The notes below the pieces were generated by a model. The model had not been told where the DNA came from. It saw only the letters and a program-made list of their open reading frames with translations, and searched no databases. The position numbers and the translations under genes are program-made. Shown here one piece after another: positions 1 to 12,084 of a DNA stretch of 64,000 bases. Numbering within the stretch: the first letter of the stretch is position 1; every line of letters begins with the position of its first letter. The DNA is from Linum tenue (taxonomy: Eukaryota; Streptophyta; Magnoliopsida; Malpighiales; Linaceae), in NCBI GenBank assembly GCA_946122785.1, contig CAMGYJ010000004.1, positions 62,504,679-62,568,678 on the forward strand, read 5' to 3'.

Positions 1-1126
1 ATGGCGAGGTTTGGACTATCACACCCGCGCTTCCCGCACTGGCCATCGATATCCCTCCACCCATGAAGAACTTCGTTGGCGTTATTATCTTTGGACAAAT
101 GCTTCTCAAACCTATTCACGCCAACATTGACGGTTGATTTCCGTTCTGTCCTTACCGGATTGATACCATACAGTAACCCTCCGATCAAAAGGAACGAGGA
201 GCTTTTGCCGGAACTTCCTCGACAACAGCTGGACTTGGTGATGTCGGCGTTGCTACAAGATGACTCCCGACGGCAGCGAGGGTCTTCCCATCACATCCAC
301 AAATCTTCCTCAAGTGGTTAATAAACGAATATATTATTTCCAATTATTAATTAATTAACGGCATCATCTTAATTAGCAAAAAGTTATGTTGTGGTATTAG
401 AGAACGACATTCTTCCTCGTGTGGTTAATGAATCTTCATGACCCTGAAGTAATCCCACTCCAACCAGATGAGGTATTAGAACTTTGGGTATGGTTAATGT
501 TGTTTAATTTTGCTATTGCATGCTTAAGCTGGTTGTGCTACGTACTACTACTGATGTTGTGTTGTACTGTTGCTGTAGAATGAAGATGTTAACAAGCAGT
601 TCTACCGTGCTTCTGGCTGAGATATTCTTTGTCCAAACTTACCATTCCTTTCCATTTAATGTGAACTTGTTTGTTTCCTTCTCTTTTTTCCCTTATTTTA
701 GACAGTTCATAAGTCCGTTAATTTCTCTTACTTTACAATGATAGTTCATACGGGTTATTTTATCTTTGAATACATGTTTTATGTTTAGATGCAATATAAA
801 ATCTTTATTGAACCTGTTACACTCTTTATTGAACCTCGAATGTTTTGTTTCACGAACTTTTCATTGCCCTCTTCTAATTTACGGAAGCAGTTACAAACCA
901 CTCCACTTATATGTTTTCTTCCTCTCTACAAATTTCTAGAAGCAGCAGGTGGTCCTCTATTTAACAGCAACCACCCACCTGTTAATGAATAAAAACCAAT
1001 TACTGTTCAATACGACAAAATAGGAATAGCCTCATTTTTTGGGAAAACCCATTATTTATTGGGTTGTATTTTTAAGGCAAACAGTTTCGGATTAATAATT
1101 TGATTCGCCAATATTAGCATCAACTC
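1..1126. other. gene-poor AT-rich stretch
   Basis: No convincing gene is visible. Short open frames near positions 76-321 and 520-741 lack splice sites, recognisable motifs or coding-like composition. The first 330 bases are less AT-rich than the rest and could be a worn coding fragment, but I could not identify it. Confidence 0.5.
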
Positions 1127-1654
1127 TCATAATGGGTTACTTGCCGGCAAATAGGGTGGCTCTGAATCAGCTCCCTCCGCTGAATAGTTCGGTTGCGGGT
1201 GGCTCACCCTCCGTTTCCTGTATGTGGGATGGTGTGGTGTGTGCCGATTCACATTCAGCGGGAGGGATGATCCTGAAAGATGAAGGGGCTCGGTTGTCTT
1301 AGTTGGGGGTTGCGTTTTGAAAATATTGACGATCCTGTTTTGGATGAGAATATTGTCCTCCGGGAAGTAATTCAGTGGTGTCAAGACCGTGGATTCACTC
1401 ACGTTCAATTTGAAGGTGATGCTAAGATGGTTATTGACAAGATAAATTCGAAGGATGAGCGGGATAGTCGTATTGGGGTCATTATTGAGGATTTTATACA
1501 ATTGTTAGCGCTTAATAGTGGTTTCCATGTTCGATTAGGCTGGATTAGTAATAGGGTAGCCAATCTTGTGACTCAAAAGGTCCTTTCTTTGCCTCCGACC
1601 TCGTTCGTTCCTTTGATTTTTGTTCCTGGATTAGGTCCAGGGTGTAATCTCTAA
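1127..1654 (+). pseudogene. degenerate RNase H-like (RVT_3-type) domain from a non-LTR retroelement
   Basis: Two adjoining plus-strand frames together read as a plant RNase H-like domain of the kind found at the end of LINE-type reverse transcriptases and in related host genes. The first frame (to about 1302) contains a WDG start and the stretch ADSHSAGGM before a stop. After a frameshift the second frame (1280-1654) continues with a LREVIQWC segment, FEGDAK and a terminal RVANLV stretch. The acidic residues expected in an RNase H core (the D of WDG, the E before IVLREV, the D of EGDAK) are still visible. The frameshift and stop argue that it is dead. No reverse transcriptase domain lies directly upstream in this frame. 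The family call is from remembered motif patterns. Confidence 0.6.
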
Positions 1655-1887
1655 TCTTTTATTCAATTAATATGATTATCTTTTGTTAAGATAAAATGAT
1701 TTGTGCCCAAGTTACTATTCATGAGGAATTAATTATATCATGCGAGCGAGTGTAAGGTGTACCCACCGCAACAATTATTTCACTCTCTTATGGTATATAT
1801 AGTAGGTGAATATACGAACTAGAACAATGAAAGTTCTAAAAAAAACTAGTGGGCAACCGAGATACAATATGAGCCCCGCTCCCTTAG

Positions 1888-3960
1888 CTATAGCAAAACT
1901 AAGTCTAGTAAAAATGTGTGCGACCGCCGAGCCTCGCATCCTGAGACGCGGATAATTCCTGGATTTGCTTGAGCAAAGCCATGGCATTCATATCTAACTC
2001 TCCTAGCGAAGAAAAAGAAAAGGGCAGGAACATGTAACCAGTCGCCATGCACAAGTCCCGATATTTGACACACTTTTGCTGAGCAGCAACAGCTCGGCCA
2101 GGCATAAAACCACTTATCCCAGTCTGAGTCAAAGGTGAAGACCTAGTCGGAGAGATACATACATCTCGCCCCCTATCCCAGAAATAAAGTAGCAAATTTG
2201 CAGGACGAAGGGGCCCACCATGCCCTTCAACCAAACCATTATCAACCTCCCTAACGGCATAAATCCGGGACCTGTAACAGATGTCCAATAAGGTGTCATG
2301 AACGAGGTTATGCCAATGCTTAATGCCCACAGTATTAGCTAGGGGTGAACAAAAACACCCGCAAATCGACGCACCCGTCCAACCCGACCCAACCGACCCG
2401 TATTTATCACTAAAACTAAGATTAGGGCTGGATGAGGGTTTTCATTTGTACAACCCGCCTCTTTTGGGTTGGGTGTGAATTTTGAATTACACAACCGTAG
2501 AACCCGACCTAACCCGTGTTCCAACTATGAGTTTGTATCCAAAAAATATTTATGTCGTATGTAAACATATTTATGAGAAGATTAAGATATTTCCCCATGT
2601 TTTTCTCTCATGGTCTCCCTAATCTAATGCATTCTTCGGCTTAAAGTTTAGACGTAGATTTAATATAGCTATGATTCACGTAATCATTATTCTTGTGTAC
2701 AATTTTTATAAAATAACATATTATGGATGGGTTCGTTTATAGCCTCTTTAGCCTATTTCGACAAATGCCGTGAAAAAACTAAACATATGTTGAAGTAAAT
2801 CACATTTTATAAAAATTCAAACAACATTTGTGCATTTTGATACCTTTCACCTCAGTTTGTTCGTTTGAAATTTTAATTAGTTATATAATATGTTTATGGT
2901 GTAGAATAATTACAGTTTTGTGTTGGGTTGGATTTTTACTTAATAATATCGTCAACCCGATCCAACCCAATTAGAAATAAACCGTATGGTTTTTTTTTGG
3001 TGGGTTTGGATTTAGTATTTCCCAAACCGTAGTGCATGGGTCGGATGATTAAAATGACTAAACCCGGATCACCTGACCCATGTACACCCCTAGTACCAGC
3101 ATAGGACACGACATGATCCCCAAAGACATCACCACAAAAGACATGTGAACAAGCAGAACATGGCTTAGACACCGATAACTACGGGACACCCAGTCGATAA
3201 CTAAGCACACTACGATATGTCCTCCCATCCATAGTCTGGCCCAATCCAGTCATATGAACAACATGAAACTAATCAGAAGAGTGTGCACTCTACTAAGACT
3301 TACACAAAGCCACCTGACGCGTAGTCAACGAGAAAGCAAAATCTGAAGCAACAACAACCTTCGTGAAATATATGTCTATTAATTTCTTCATAAGTTTTGG
3401 GGCAGCAACTCCACTAGGTTTACGTAAGAGATAAGAACATGTAAACTCATAAAATGTGTGTAGAGCATTATCAAAAGCAGGGCGAGGAGATAGAATACCA
3501 AAGGACCTATGAGTTTAGCTTGCAACTTCGCAGATTGCAAATGGGATGCCCAAAAAAGCATAATGCATGACATCCCCAGCAGCATAAACCCCAAGCCCTC
3601 CTAAATGAAAATGGAAGGTGGCAAGCCGCAACTGCCAATCACCAAACCCGGTCCTAGAAGCAGTGACAATACGTTCTAAACTAGAACGAAGAGCTGCGTC
3701 AAAAGATAGCTGGGCCGACCCAAAAACATGAGGGGAGCAAGTCACACTGTGAGTCACCAATCTTCGCAACCAAGTCCATCAGCTCGACGGTCCTGATAAC
3801 TCTCTTTGCCACAAGCTCACCGCTAAAATTAGGACAAAAACTAAAGGACCACCTAGAACAGTGACAATATGCAAAGGTCTGGCAATAGAGGCAGGGAAAC
3901 ACCCGTCCTAGGATCCTCAGTAGGCCAAGATGCACCAAATTTGAAATTATATCCAAATTA
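1888..3960 (-). pseudogene. degenerate retroelement-associated coding region, split by a MITE
   Basis: Read on the minus strand, several broken frames join into one protein-like region. The segment at 3960-3500 carries SFDAALRSSLERIV, FGDWQLRLATF and GGLGVYAAGDV. The segment at 3172-3095 carries SKPCSACSHVF with a Cys pair and GDVFGDHVV. The segment at 2330-1888 carries HDTLLDICYRS, RPANLLLYFWD, SSPLTQTG and LPFSFSSLGELD. Together they resemble proteins often annotated in plants as reverse-transcriptase-domain-related and scattered with retrotransposons. The reading is interrupted by stops and frameshifts, and between about 3092 and 2340 by a transposable element. It is clearly non-functional. 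The family attribution is from memory of the conserved motifs; its biochemical function is unknown to me. Confidence 0.6.
2340..3092. mobile_element. hAT-type MITE nested in a pseudogene
   Basis: The ends are inverted: TAGGGGTGAAC on the left and GTACACCCCTA on the right. They are flanked by 8-bp direct repeats GTATTAGC (2332-2339) and GTACCAGC (3093-3100), matching at 6 of 8 positions. An 8-bp target duplication and TAGGG ends are typical of the hAT superfamily. Repeated AACCCGACC-like runs lie near both ends. There is no transposase frame, so the element is non-autonomous. It separates two parts of one minus-strand pseudogene, so it inserted after that sequence was in place. Confidence 0.7.
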
Positions 3961-4984
3961 CTGTAGGAGGTCCCATTATTTATATAATGTATACCATTTT
4001 ATAGAGTTCATGTGTATAATTAATAGTCTAGATAATGGAGTTTCATGTGTAAAGCCTCCCCACGATGTACAATATTCACCAAACTTAGACGATGCTGGTT
4101 TGTTTTTTTCTTCTTTTTCCATTCCTAATTATTTATTTTTTGTCATATAATAATGAACCTGAAAATGTGCTAAATAAATTATTAATTTCATCTTTAAAAT
4201 TATTAGGAAATGATGCTGGCCCTTGAGAGCTACAGGGAAGAAAATGTGCTCAATGGAAGATGATACTTTTTGTTCACATCACTTCAATTTGGAAATATGT
4301 GTTATTCATAGTTGGAGTCTCATGTTTTGGGTTGTTCTTATTCGACCCAAAAATAAAGGTTAAATGTGGCCCTTTTCAAGTATCTTTACTTTTATTTTTC
4401 AACCATTTCTTTTATTACCAAGTTTTTTTTCTTTTCTTTGATTCATATATATTAATATTTGTTATTGTTCATTTAAAGTTTTTTTTATTGTGCTAAAAGT
4501 GATCTATTTGTTCACATTTGGCTTTTATATAAGAATGTTTCAATCTTTTCTGTTATTCTTATCTTTTTTTTTTCCTATGATTTCTATCCCCTTATTATTT
4601 AAACTTATATTTTTCTTTAGTCATGTTTAGTTATAGTTAAAATTTTACTATCCATTAAGAGCTTGTTTTATAAATCATGATAACTTCAAGAGCAATAATT
4701 ATAAAGGTTAAATATAGACCCTTTCAATTATCTTTATTTTTAATTTTCATTCTATTTTTATTCCTATCTTTTTTTTCTTTCCTTTGATTCATATATCCTA
4801 ATATGTATTACTATTCATAAAACGTATTTTTGTTGTTGTTGTGGTATCGAGATGATCTATTTGTTCGTATTAGACTTTATACTCGAAGTTTTTAAGTTTT
4901 TCTTTATTCATGATCTTTTGTCATAGTTAAATACATAGATAGTTAACCATCTCCTGATTACAACCCTCTCGCTATTTTGCTCCT
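3961..4984. repeat. AT-rich stretch with a diverged ~350-bp tandem duplication
   Basis: No gene is seen. Sequence starting AAAGGTTAAATGTGG near 4355 recurs as AAAGGTTAAATATAG near 4703. The similarity continues through T-rich blocks, TTTGATTCATATAT and GATCTATTTGTTC, to about 4925. The copies are clearly diverged. The ORF at 4260-4496 is low-complexity and not persuasive. Confidence 0.5.
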
Positions 4985-5687
4985 TCAGCTGATGGGAGGG
5001 CTCAATAGATGAGGAAGATCACAATAAAAAAACTGTAACACAAACCCCAGCAGATAAAATTTTGTTCCGACTGACAAGATTGGCATCCTTGGCTCCGATA
5101 AAGTGGCGATGACGATGCGCTCCAGACGATCGCTACAACATCTTCCTCTTGCAAACCTGGAGTACAACTGAGAATGCAGGTATTCCACTATCATATACAA
5201 CTGAGAATGCAGGTATTCTTGACTTACTCTATGTACTCTACCTGCATACATGTTTAATAGAGTGTGGACTCTGTTGGATCGTGGAACAGAGAGTGCAGCC
5301 TCGTTGGCGTCATCAACTTGACGTCTCAAATCAGCCATGCGTTTCTCAAGCTTCTTGACATACTCTAGAAGCGAGTACAACTGAGAATGCAGGTATTCCA
5401 CTATCATATACTCCCCATGTACTCTACCTGCACACCTGTTTAATAGAGTGTGGACTCTGTTGGATCGTGGAACAGAGAGTGCAGCCTCGTTGGCGTCATC
5501 AACTTGACGTCTCAAATCAGTCATGCGTTTCTCAAGCTTCTTGACATACTCTAGAAGCGACTAAAACAATGGAAAGTGACTATTGAGTGATGTAAATGAG
5601 AGAAAAAACTAATAGTAGCTGACTTACATCGGTCGTTGGAATTTCTCCAACGGCCGGCAGCTCATCCTGTACCCAAGGATCCGTCAT
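4985..5687 (-). CDS. unrecognised small coiled-coil-like protein or fragment with an internal 62-residue duplication
   Basis: An ATG at 5687 opens a 20-codon exon (5687-5628) ending in a good GTAAGT donor. A pyrimidine-rich TTTTAG acceptor follows, then a second exon from 5560 to a TGA at 4985, giving 211 aa. Exon 2 begins SLLEYVKKLEKRM and then DLRRQVDDANEAAL, which is amphipathic and coiled-coil-like. The 62-codon block (residues 21-82) is repeated in frame immediately afterwards with few changes, and YLHSQLY is repeated a third time. The tail after the second copy has low similarity to anything I know and may be intronic, since a possible donor sits at the CAG/GTTTGC junction near 5160. 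I do not recognise the family. It could be a live lineage-specific gene or a recently duplicated fragment. Confidence 0.45.
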
Positions 5688-8600
5688 AGGTTCGCTGAGA
5701 GAAACAAGCAGGCAGGCCCCTTCTGGCCAGATCGATTTCTCTTATTTCACTATAGTTGTGGCCTGCGGGTTTGATTTTATTGTCTCGTCAGCGTGGAGCA
5801 AAAAGAAAGAATTGGTGATGATACGTTCGTTCGCCTGAGATCGGGACTTAGAATTTTCCGATAGAGCGTATCGATGAGGAGCGGCATTGTCTTTTTTTTT
5901 AAATAATCACATGTTTGATAATTTTAGGATGAGACAAACAAATTAAACTTGCCAACTCCACTCTCCGATCTCTAATTACAAATGTTTCACTTTAAAAATG
6001 TCATCACGAGGCTTAATTGGTAAGCCTTCTAATGATGAGCAAGATGATATGGAAGATGTCGAAACAATTACCACATCCTCCAAAAGTAAGTTTGGTATAA
6101 TATGTGATAATGATGAGTATTAAAGTGGTGCTTAAAGTTAGCTACTTAGGTGAAAGTAACCGAGTTTTCTTTTTCACTCCACGAGCTTTTTTATATAATT
6201 GATTCGGTAGAAGTGGATTGGATCCAAATTATACTTACTTATTGTTATTATCTCTGTTCACAAAAGATTTTTATTTTTATCTTTTTAGCATTCATGGATT
6301 ATGTTTAAATCTAACTTCACTTAAGTTTTATTTGATCCTCGCTATCTCGTTTATATTCATTTTTTTCATAGACATGTGATTTTCTCTTGCCACATTGTGT
6401 CTGCGTAATTTTGCGCATTTTGTAACAGCGATGTTAACTGTTGCTAAAATCCAAAAAAAATACATAATCTTAAACATTGATTCAACAAACTTAAATATAA
6501 TAAAAAAATTATCATTATGTTTAAATCTTCCGCTGCAGAGTTTCTGCAGGAGTAGCATTGGCAACATCACATCATTGGCTGCAGCAAGGTTGGCGGTTTT
6601 GTTTATCTATCTACCTTTCCCCCTATTAGTCTTTCTTTTGCTTTTGTAAAAGCTTTTACAATCTGTTTTCAAAAGAAGGAAGAAAATGAAGAAAAAGGAA
6701 AATTTAGAGGGAAGGGGAAAGGAGGGGAGAGAAAAATTGAAAGAGAAGGAAAATGTTGTTTTATGTAAGAAAGTGGAGAGAAAATGGGAGAGAAAAAGTA
6801 GTTTGAAAAGTGTGATAGATATGTTATTTTATTAGTTATGTAACAGTAAAATAATTTAAATGTGTGTTATATTATTTTCATTACTTATAAATAGTGAATC
6901 AAATTTATTCTTTTTTGCTAATTTGGTTCATTGTTAATAAGTGAAACCATGAATAATAGTGTGATCCATATAAAACCATACAGAAAATACTATTAATAAG
7001 ATAAATCATGAATAACACAAAAGCATAAAACCTAAAATGATAAGTTATGCATAAGGTGCTTAAGAAGAGAGAATTAAAAGAAAAAAGATAAGTTACTGAA
7101 TAAATTGTCGGAAAGATAGTAACAACAAACTAACAAAGTGAGAGAATTAAATGAAAAAAAAAGTTGGAAAAGTAACGGGCAACAAAAAGAGAGAGTAAAA
7201 ATGGAGCCAAGTCATTTTCCTCCCATTTTGGATGTTGGTTTCTACAGTGGGTTTTCTCCCCGTTTTCTTTTCCTCCAATACTGTTGAATGTTTAAAAGCA
7301 GAATATTGTTTCTTGGAATCTCAACTTTTCTTATGCTGTGTTTCTGTAGTGTTTTTATGGAGTTGTGACAAGAGGAAAAGAACAAAAATACTATAAGAAA
7401 AACGAAGGAAAAAGAAAGATTTGGGTGTGAAACCTATGTGCTATAGAGGGGAAGGAATTTTGCTATTGTCCTTCGTGTGTTTTTCGGAAGAGGGTTCTTT
7501 ACCTTGCATCCAATGGTCCACATAAATGACTCATTTGATCAATGATCTACATTTTGTTTGGAGAATAGAGAGGCTCGAATATCACTAATTGTCTTGACAA
7601 GTGTGCCTTTTGTGTCAAACAAATTTAACTTACACATATTTTATACAAGTTTGTATATGTATATATCCTCCCACATGTATAAGTAGGTTCTCCCTCAAGA
7701 CCTACTTAATTTTGTTTTTCCTGCTCTCCCCGCAAAGCATGGAAGGCCATTTTAGACTTTTTAATCCAACTTTTCGGTGCATGAGCTTCTTTTTTTTTTA
7801 ACTACATGAGCTACTATTCTATGGGCATATATCACTTGCACCTTTTCATCTATTTTTCTCCCGTAGTCGACTAGAGTTTTAGAACTTAGAGTTACAAATA
7901 AATATAAAGATTAGTCCATCAACATGTATGCAATCATATCATATGAATAAAGTTTCATATGTTTCGATTTAACCAAGGGCGAATGGAGAGGGTTAGAGGG
8001 AGGAACCCGGGACCTACCATAACTCGGGAGATAATATGGTAGATTAGATATAATAATTAATCGGGTATGAAAAAGATCACGTACTTATTTAATATCTACA
8101 ACAAATTTCTATCAAATTATAGCTAATGTGTACAAAAAAAAAATTCAATCAGAGATAGTGAAAGTGTAACGGGTGGCTCCGAAGGACGAAAATGAGTAAA
8201 TTAGTATAATAGTTAATTAAGAATAAAATTTAGGGCACTTCTAATTGAGAATGGTTGACCGACAGATCATGTGTTCGAATCTTGGCGACCCATTTGTTAA
8301 GCACATAATATTCGAATTTGCGAAAACTTTAAACACGTATAAGTTGGTTTTGGTTAGTAGGAAAGTGTTAGTAAATACTAAATAATATAAGTTTCATTAT
8401 TAAATTTCAATACGAGTTATTAATACTAAATGGTTTTGACAAAGAACTCCATTCAAAAGCAAATGTCTAACTAAATCATGAATAATGGTTTGATACATAT
8501 AGAATGATATTCTTGATAGTTTCAATATATATTTAATTTACCAAGTTTTTCTAATTACAAAATTATATCATGAATGATTTAAAAAGCTAACAAAATTATT

Positions 8601-9732
8601 TTATCATATGTATTTTTTTTTCCTAAATGGACTCATACTTTACAAAATCATGGTTATGCCACTGAATTTAATAATTCACAAATATGGTCATTTATGCAAA
8701 AGTAACCAAATATCTGTTTGAATTTAATGATTGATCAAGATACAAATCCTAATTAGTTTTTTTAGGCTAATTGTTATTTTATCCAATGCTAAGTCGACAA
8801 ATTTAAGAATCTTTTGTGGTGCTATGCAGAATATAGAACATGTCAAAGAAAATGAAGAAGATTTGGATGAGTTGTTTTGTGAGAATTGACTAGCAACATC
8901 AAACTCTATAGTTGTTAGATGATAATTTAGTCAATTTAAGAATCATCCTCACTAAATCTTATATGTTCTTTTAAATAATGAATTTCAATTATTAACATTT
9001 TTATATTTAAGACCCAACTTGAATGATAGATACCACCAAGCAATTACTAATGCATTTCATATTTAAGTTCCAACTTGAGTTTTGGATACTACAAAATATG
9101 ATTTTGTTGTCTTTTGGTCATCAAGAATCCAAATTTTTAGAGTTAATTATGAAAAGCTACTAAAAATAATTGAAGAATGATACCTCCTCTCACTAATGTC
9201 TCATTAAATGAAGGAATGTAGTATTTTTTAAAAAAAATGAGTTGAGGTAGAAGTTTCAAAGTTTAGTGATTAAATCATCACAAATCCCATAACTCGGTTA
9301 ACAGTTTCGAAGATAATCAATGATGGAAAAATTAACCTCCAACAACATTTGTGACTAAAATTATGTAAGTTGTCATGAAAATTACATATCATGTATAATC
9401 ATGCTTTGTGTTTGAATTTGCTTCGCAAAAAATACAAAAGGTCGAAGTGTTTATTGATGATTAAGATAGTGGAGTTAAAAATGAAAATTGTTGATGAATA
9501 AACCGATTACATTGGAGTACCTATAATATTGTGACATTGAGTTTAATATGAGCTAATATACTCTAGCATAAGTCTTACCTTTTGAATTTCAACAAGAATC
9601 AACATAGAAGGCAAATGTTATCATTATCTGTTCATTAACACGACGTTGACGTATAAGTACGGCAAGAAAATAAAAGGAGATTACTGAAATTTAAACTTCA
9701 AACCTTTGTTAATAATGATTATCGTATTGCAA
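5688..9732. other. gene-poor AT-rich interval
   Basis: There are no assembled genes in about 4 kb. Visible content: an exon-like start at 5998-6085 ending in a strong GTAAGT donor but without a partner exon, a purine-rich tract around 6670-6830, and many A/T runs. The remaining open frames are short and compositionally AT-driven. Confidence 0.5.
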
Positions 9733-9760
9733 CCGGCCAGCGGGCCGGGATACAATCTAG
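9733..9760 (+). mobile_element. Helitron-like 3' terminus
   Basis: A perfect 6-bp stem CCGGCC / GGCCGG (9733-9738 and 9743-9748) with a 4-base loop lies 8 bases before CTAG (9757-9760), and the next base is T. A GC hairpin followed by CTRR and insertion before T is the hallmark of Helitron right ends. I could not place the matching 5' TC terminus in the AT-rich sequence upstream, so the element length is unknown and no Rep/helicase coding is seen. Confidence 0.5.
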
Positions 9761-9920
9761 TTCTGATTGAACAAAAAACATATTTGTATAGAATAAATAC
9801 ACACATTAAAAAATATATTTGTATTAAACGGACACCGACTAACCATGAAACAAACATTAAAATAAATTACTGATAAGAAAGAAAAAATGCTTGATGCCAT
9901 TTTTTTTTTTTAAATAGATA

Positions 9921-9949
9921 AATCGAATGACCAAAAGTGTAATTCACCC
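9921..9949 (-). mobile_element. orphan MULE-like terminal repeat
   Basis: Read on the minus strand this begins GGGTGAATTACAC followed by TTTTGGTCA. That is closely similar to the ends of the complete MULE-like element at 20465-22432 (GGGTGAATTACAC then GATTGGTCACC). No opposite end is visible within reach, so this is probably a remnant. Confidence 0.35.
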
Positions 9950-11480
9950 AATTAAAATGTGTAAAGATTTTGAGTTTTGACCCAACGTTATAGTATATAG
10001 GCCCAGCTCCAGTCCAAGTTATGGGCCCAATGCAGCGTGAAACCGACGGTCCAGCTTCTGGCTGCGCAGTCCAAGTCAAAATCGCATAATCAGAAAAGGC
10101 GGCTTCTGTGCAATGCGAGACGACGACAACTGGCATAATATAATGACTCTGAGCCTGATTTTGACACGTGACCAAATCAGAAATGCTTACTTCCTTTCCT
10201 TTTACTCTAATTTTTTTTTTTTTGTCTTCCTGTGTTGCTTCCAGATTTGCAGGAGGAAATGTTTGATTATATGACTCCATGCATCAAATTATTAATTGTC
10301 ACTTCCCCTCAACCTTTCAACGTCACCGTGTGACTAGGAACAAGTGTTTCAAAATTTTCATGTCCGAAAACTAATTGCGGAAATACTAAAAGTGGCCACC
10401 ATAGAATGAGAACATCCGTTTATCGATGTTTAGGAGGCGGCTCGCCAATTTCTTTGACGTGTACGAATTGACACGAACCCATCAACGAGGTTTTCGATCT
10501 ATCATAATAGATGAGAATGATCGAACTTCAAATGAACGAAATCAATAAATATAAAAATTTCATTTTTTAGTCGTGCAACGCCACAGAAACTTAAAATTCT
10601 CAAAATAGGTGGTCTAATGACCGTCGCCTGACTTACGATGCAAGAAGTGACAGAGCTACATATAACTCACAAGATTATATTATGTACACACATGTGTTGA
10701 ATGGAAGTCACGATATACCATTATATCAGCTATTAAACTCATTTATCCAAAGATCAGGTCAATCGTAATTTATAAGCACATTGCTATCTAATTTTATCAA
10801 TATTTTTCTTAACAAATATACCGCAAGCTGAACGAATTTTCCAAAGCCAAATATGAAATAATTAACCCTTTAGCATAATGAAAATTTCGAATACCAAATA
10901 TCTAGGGTTTCCATTTTCCTTTTCAAGACGGTCAAATATGAAGAGTGGAAGAGTCTAGAAGGGGGATTATAGGTCACACGGATCTCCCGCTTGTCCCATG
11001 TGATTCTTGCGCCACAACAGAATATATTGCTCTGCCTAATTACTAATTAGTAGTGTGATTATAATAAGGTTGGTACTTAACTTAGTAGAAACAAACTAAT
11101 ATATATAGACATAGTATATTAATACTAATAATGCATGGGGTTATATAGTAATTACCATTTCTGCTGCTGCTTTCCTCGAACTGCGGTACTAAGCAAGAAG
11201 AGACAGCTGCAACGACACTAATTTCTTGGAGCTCAAGTCGGCCGCCTCTCTCCCCCATTCTTCCTTCCAATTCCAGTTTCCAAGCCTTTCTTTTGACATT
11301 TTCTTTTGATATTGTTTTTTTTTTTTTTCATTTGGTAGCGGAATCCAAGTTCTATAACCTCTCTCCCTCATACTCCTCTGTTCTTAGAAGCGTTAAATTT
11401 CCATTCCCCCAACTCCAGAATTCTCGGCGCAGCATAAACAAGTCTCTCTCCCTCTCTCTCTCTTTCTACGGAAAAGCTAG
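9950..11480. other. intergenic region and probable NDA promoter/5' leader
   Basis: No credible coding region. A minus-strand frame at 9867-10280 starts with ATG but runs into the repeat remnant at 9921-9949 and an A/T run, so it is not called. A TATATATA stretch lies at about 11099-11107, ahead of a pyrimidine-rich leader (11330-11465, rich in TCTCTC). A promoter for the downstream NDA gene is therefore plausible. The 8-mer AAATATCT, the core of the circadian evening element, occurs near 10896; this is only suggestive. Confidence 0.4.
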
Positions 11481-12033
11481 GTAAACATTGATCTCCTCGC
11501 TCTGTTACCTCTCTTCAGTCGGCTTTTAGTATCGCTGAACGTATTGCGATCTGAATGCATTTGCGTATGATGTTCTTATCACAGTTACAGTCATGAGTTA
11601 TTGATTTATTTCGCTGATCTGCAATTCGATTATTGTAGACGTATATAGGAGGGCATCATTTCAATCTTCGATTCCATCAAGGTGGGAAGAAGGGTTTTTT
11701 TGTCAGTGAGCTGTGGCTGTTCATTTACACATTGTTCAATCGTAGAGTTATTTGCATTTTGTTAAAAAATAGGCCAAAACAGCGGGTATTGAGTCTTTGA
11801 TTACACCATAGCCAGATGAAGAAAGCGAATCTTGGGTTTTGTTCTGTTGTCAAAAGGGTCCTAGAAAGTGGCTTTCTTGTTTGCATCGGCAAGGTTGTGC
11901 ACTGTAGTTTTTAGAATGCACCCCAGCTGTTCTACTTATTGTCTAAATGGGCATTTTTTTCCCCCTTAACATGTTTTCCGAAGCATGATAATTCCTCTTA
12001 TATGTCTGATTGCCCTCTCGTTCTGTTTAACAG
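11481..12033 (+). other. probable 5' UTR intron of the NDA gene
   Basis: The pyrimidine-rich leader ends in AAAGCTAG/GTAAAC, a good donor at 11481. A good acceptor, TGTTTAACAG, ends at 12033. The intervening sequence is T-rich as plant introns are. Splicing would place a short leader exon just before the ATG at 12085. No transcript evidence is available here. Confidence 0.5.
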
Positions 12034-12084
12034 GTCCATTAGGCAAAAACTTCAATAGTTGATTTGGTTCTCAGGCAGCCATCA

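Noticed and set aside
8265..8300. GTTCGAATC box resembling a tRNA/SINE B box
   Set aside because: No A box at the right distance and no cloverleaf can be drawn; similar boxes recur in plant intergenic DNA.
9867..10280. 137-codon minus-strand ORF starting with ATG
   Set aside because: It runs through an orphan transposon end and an A/T run, with no domain or conserved composition.
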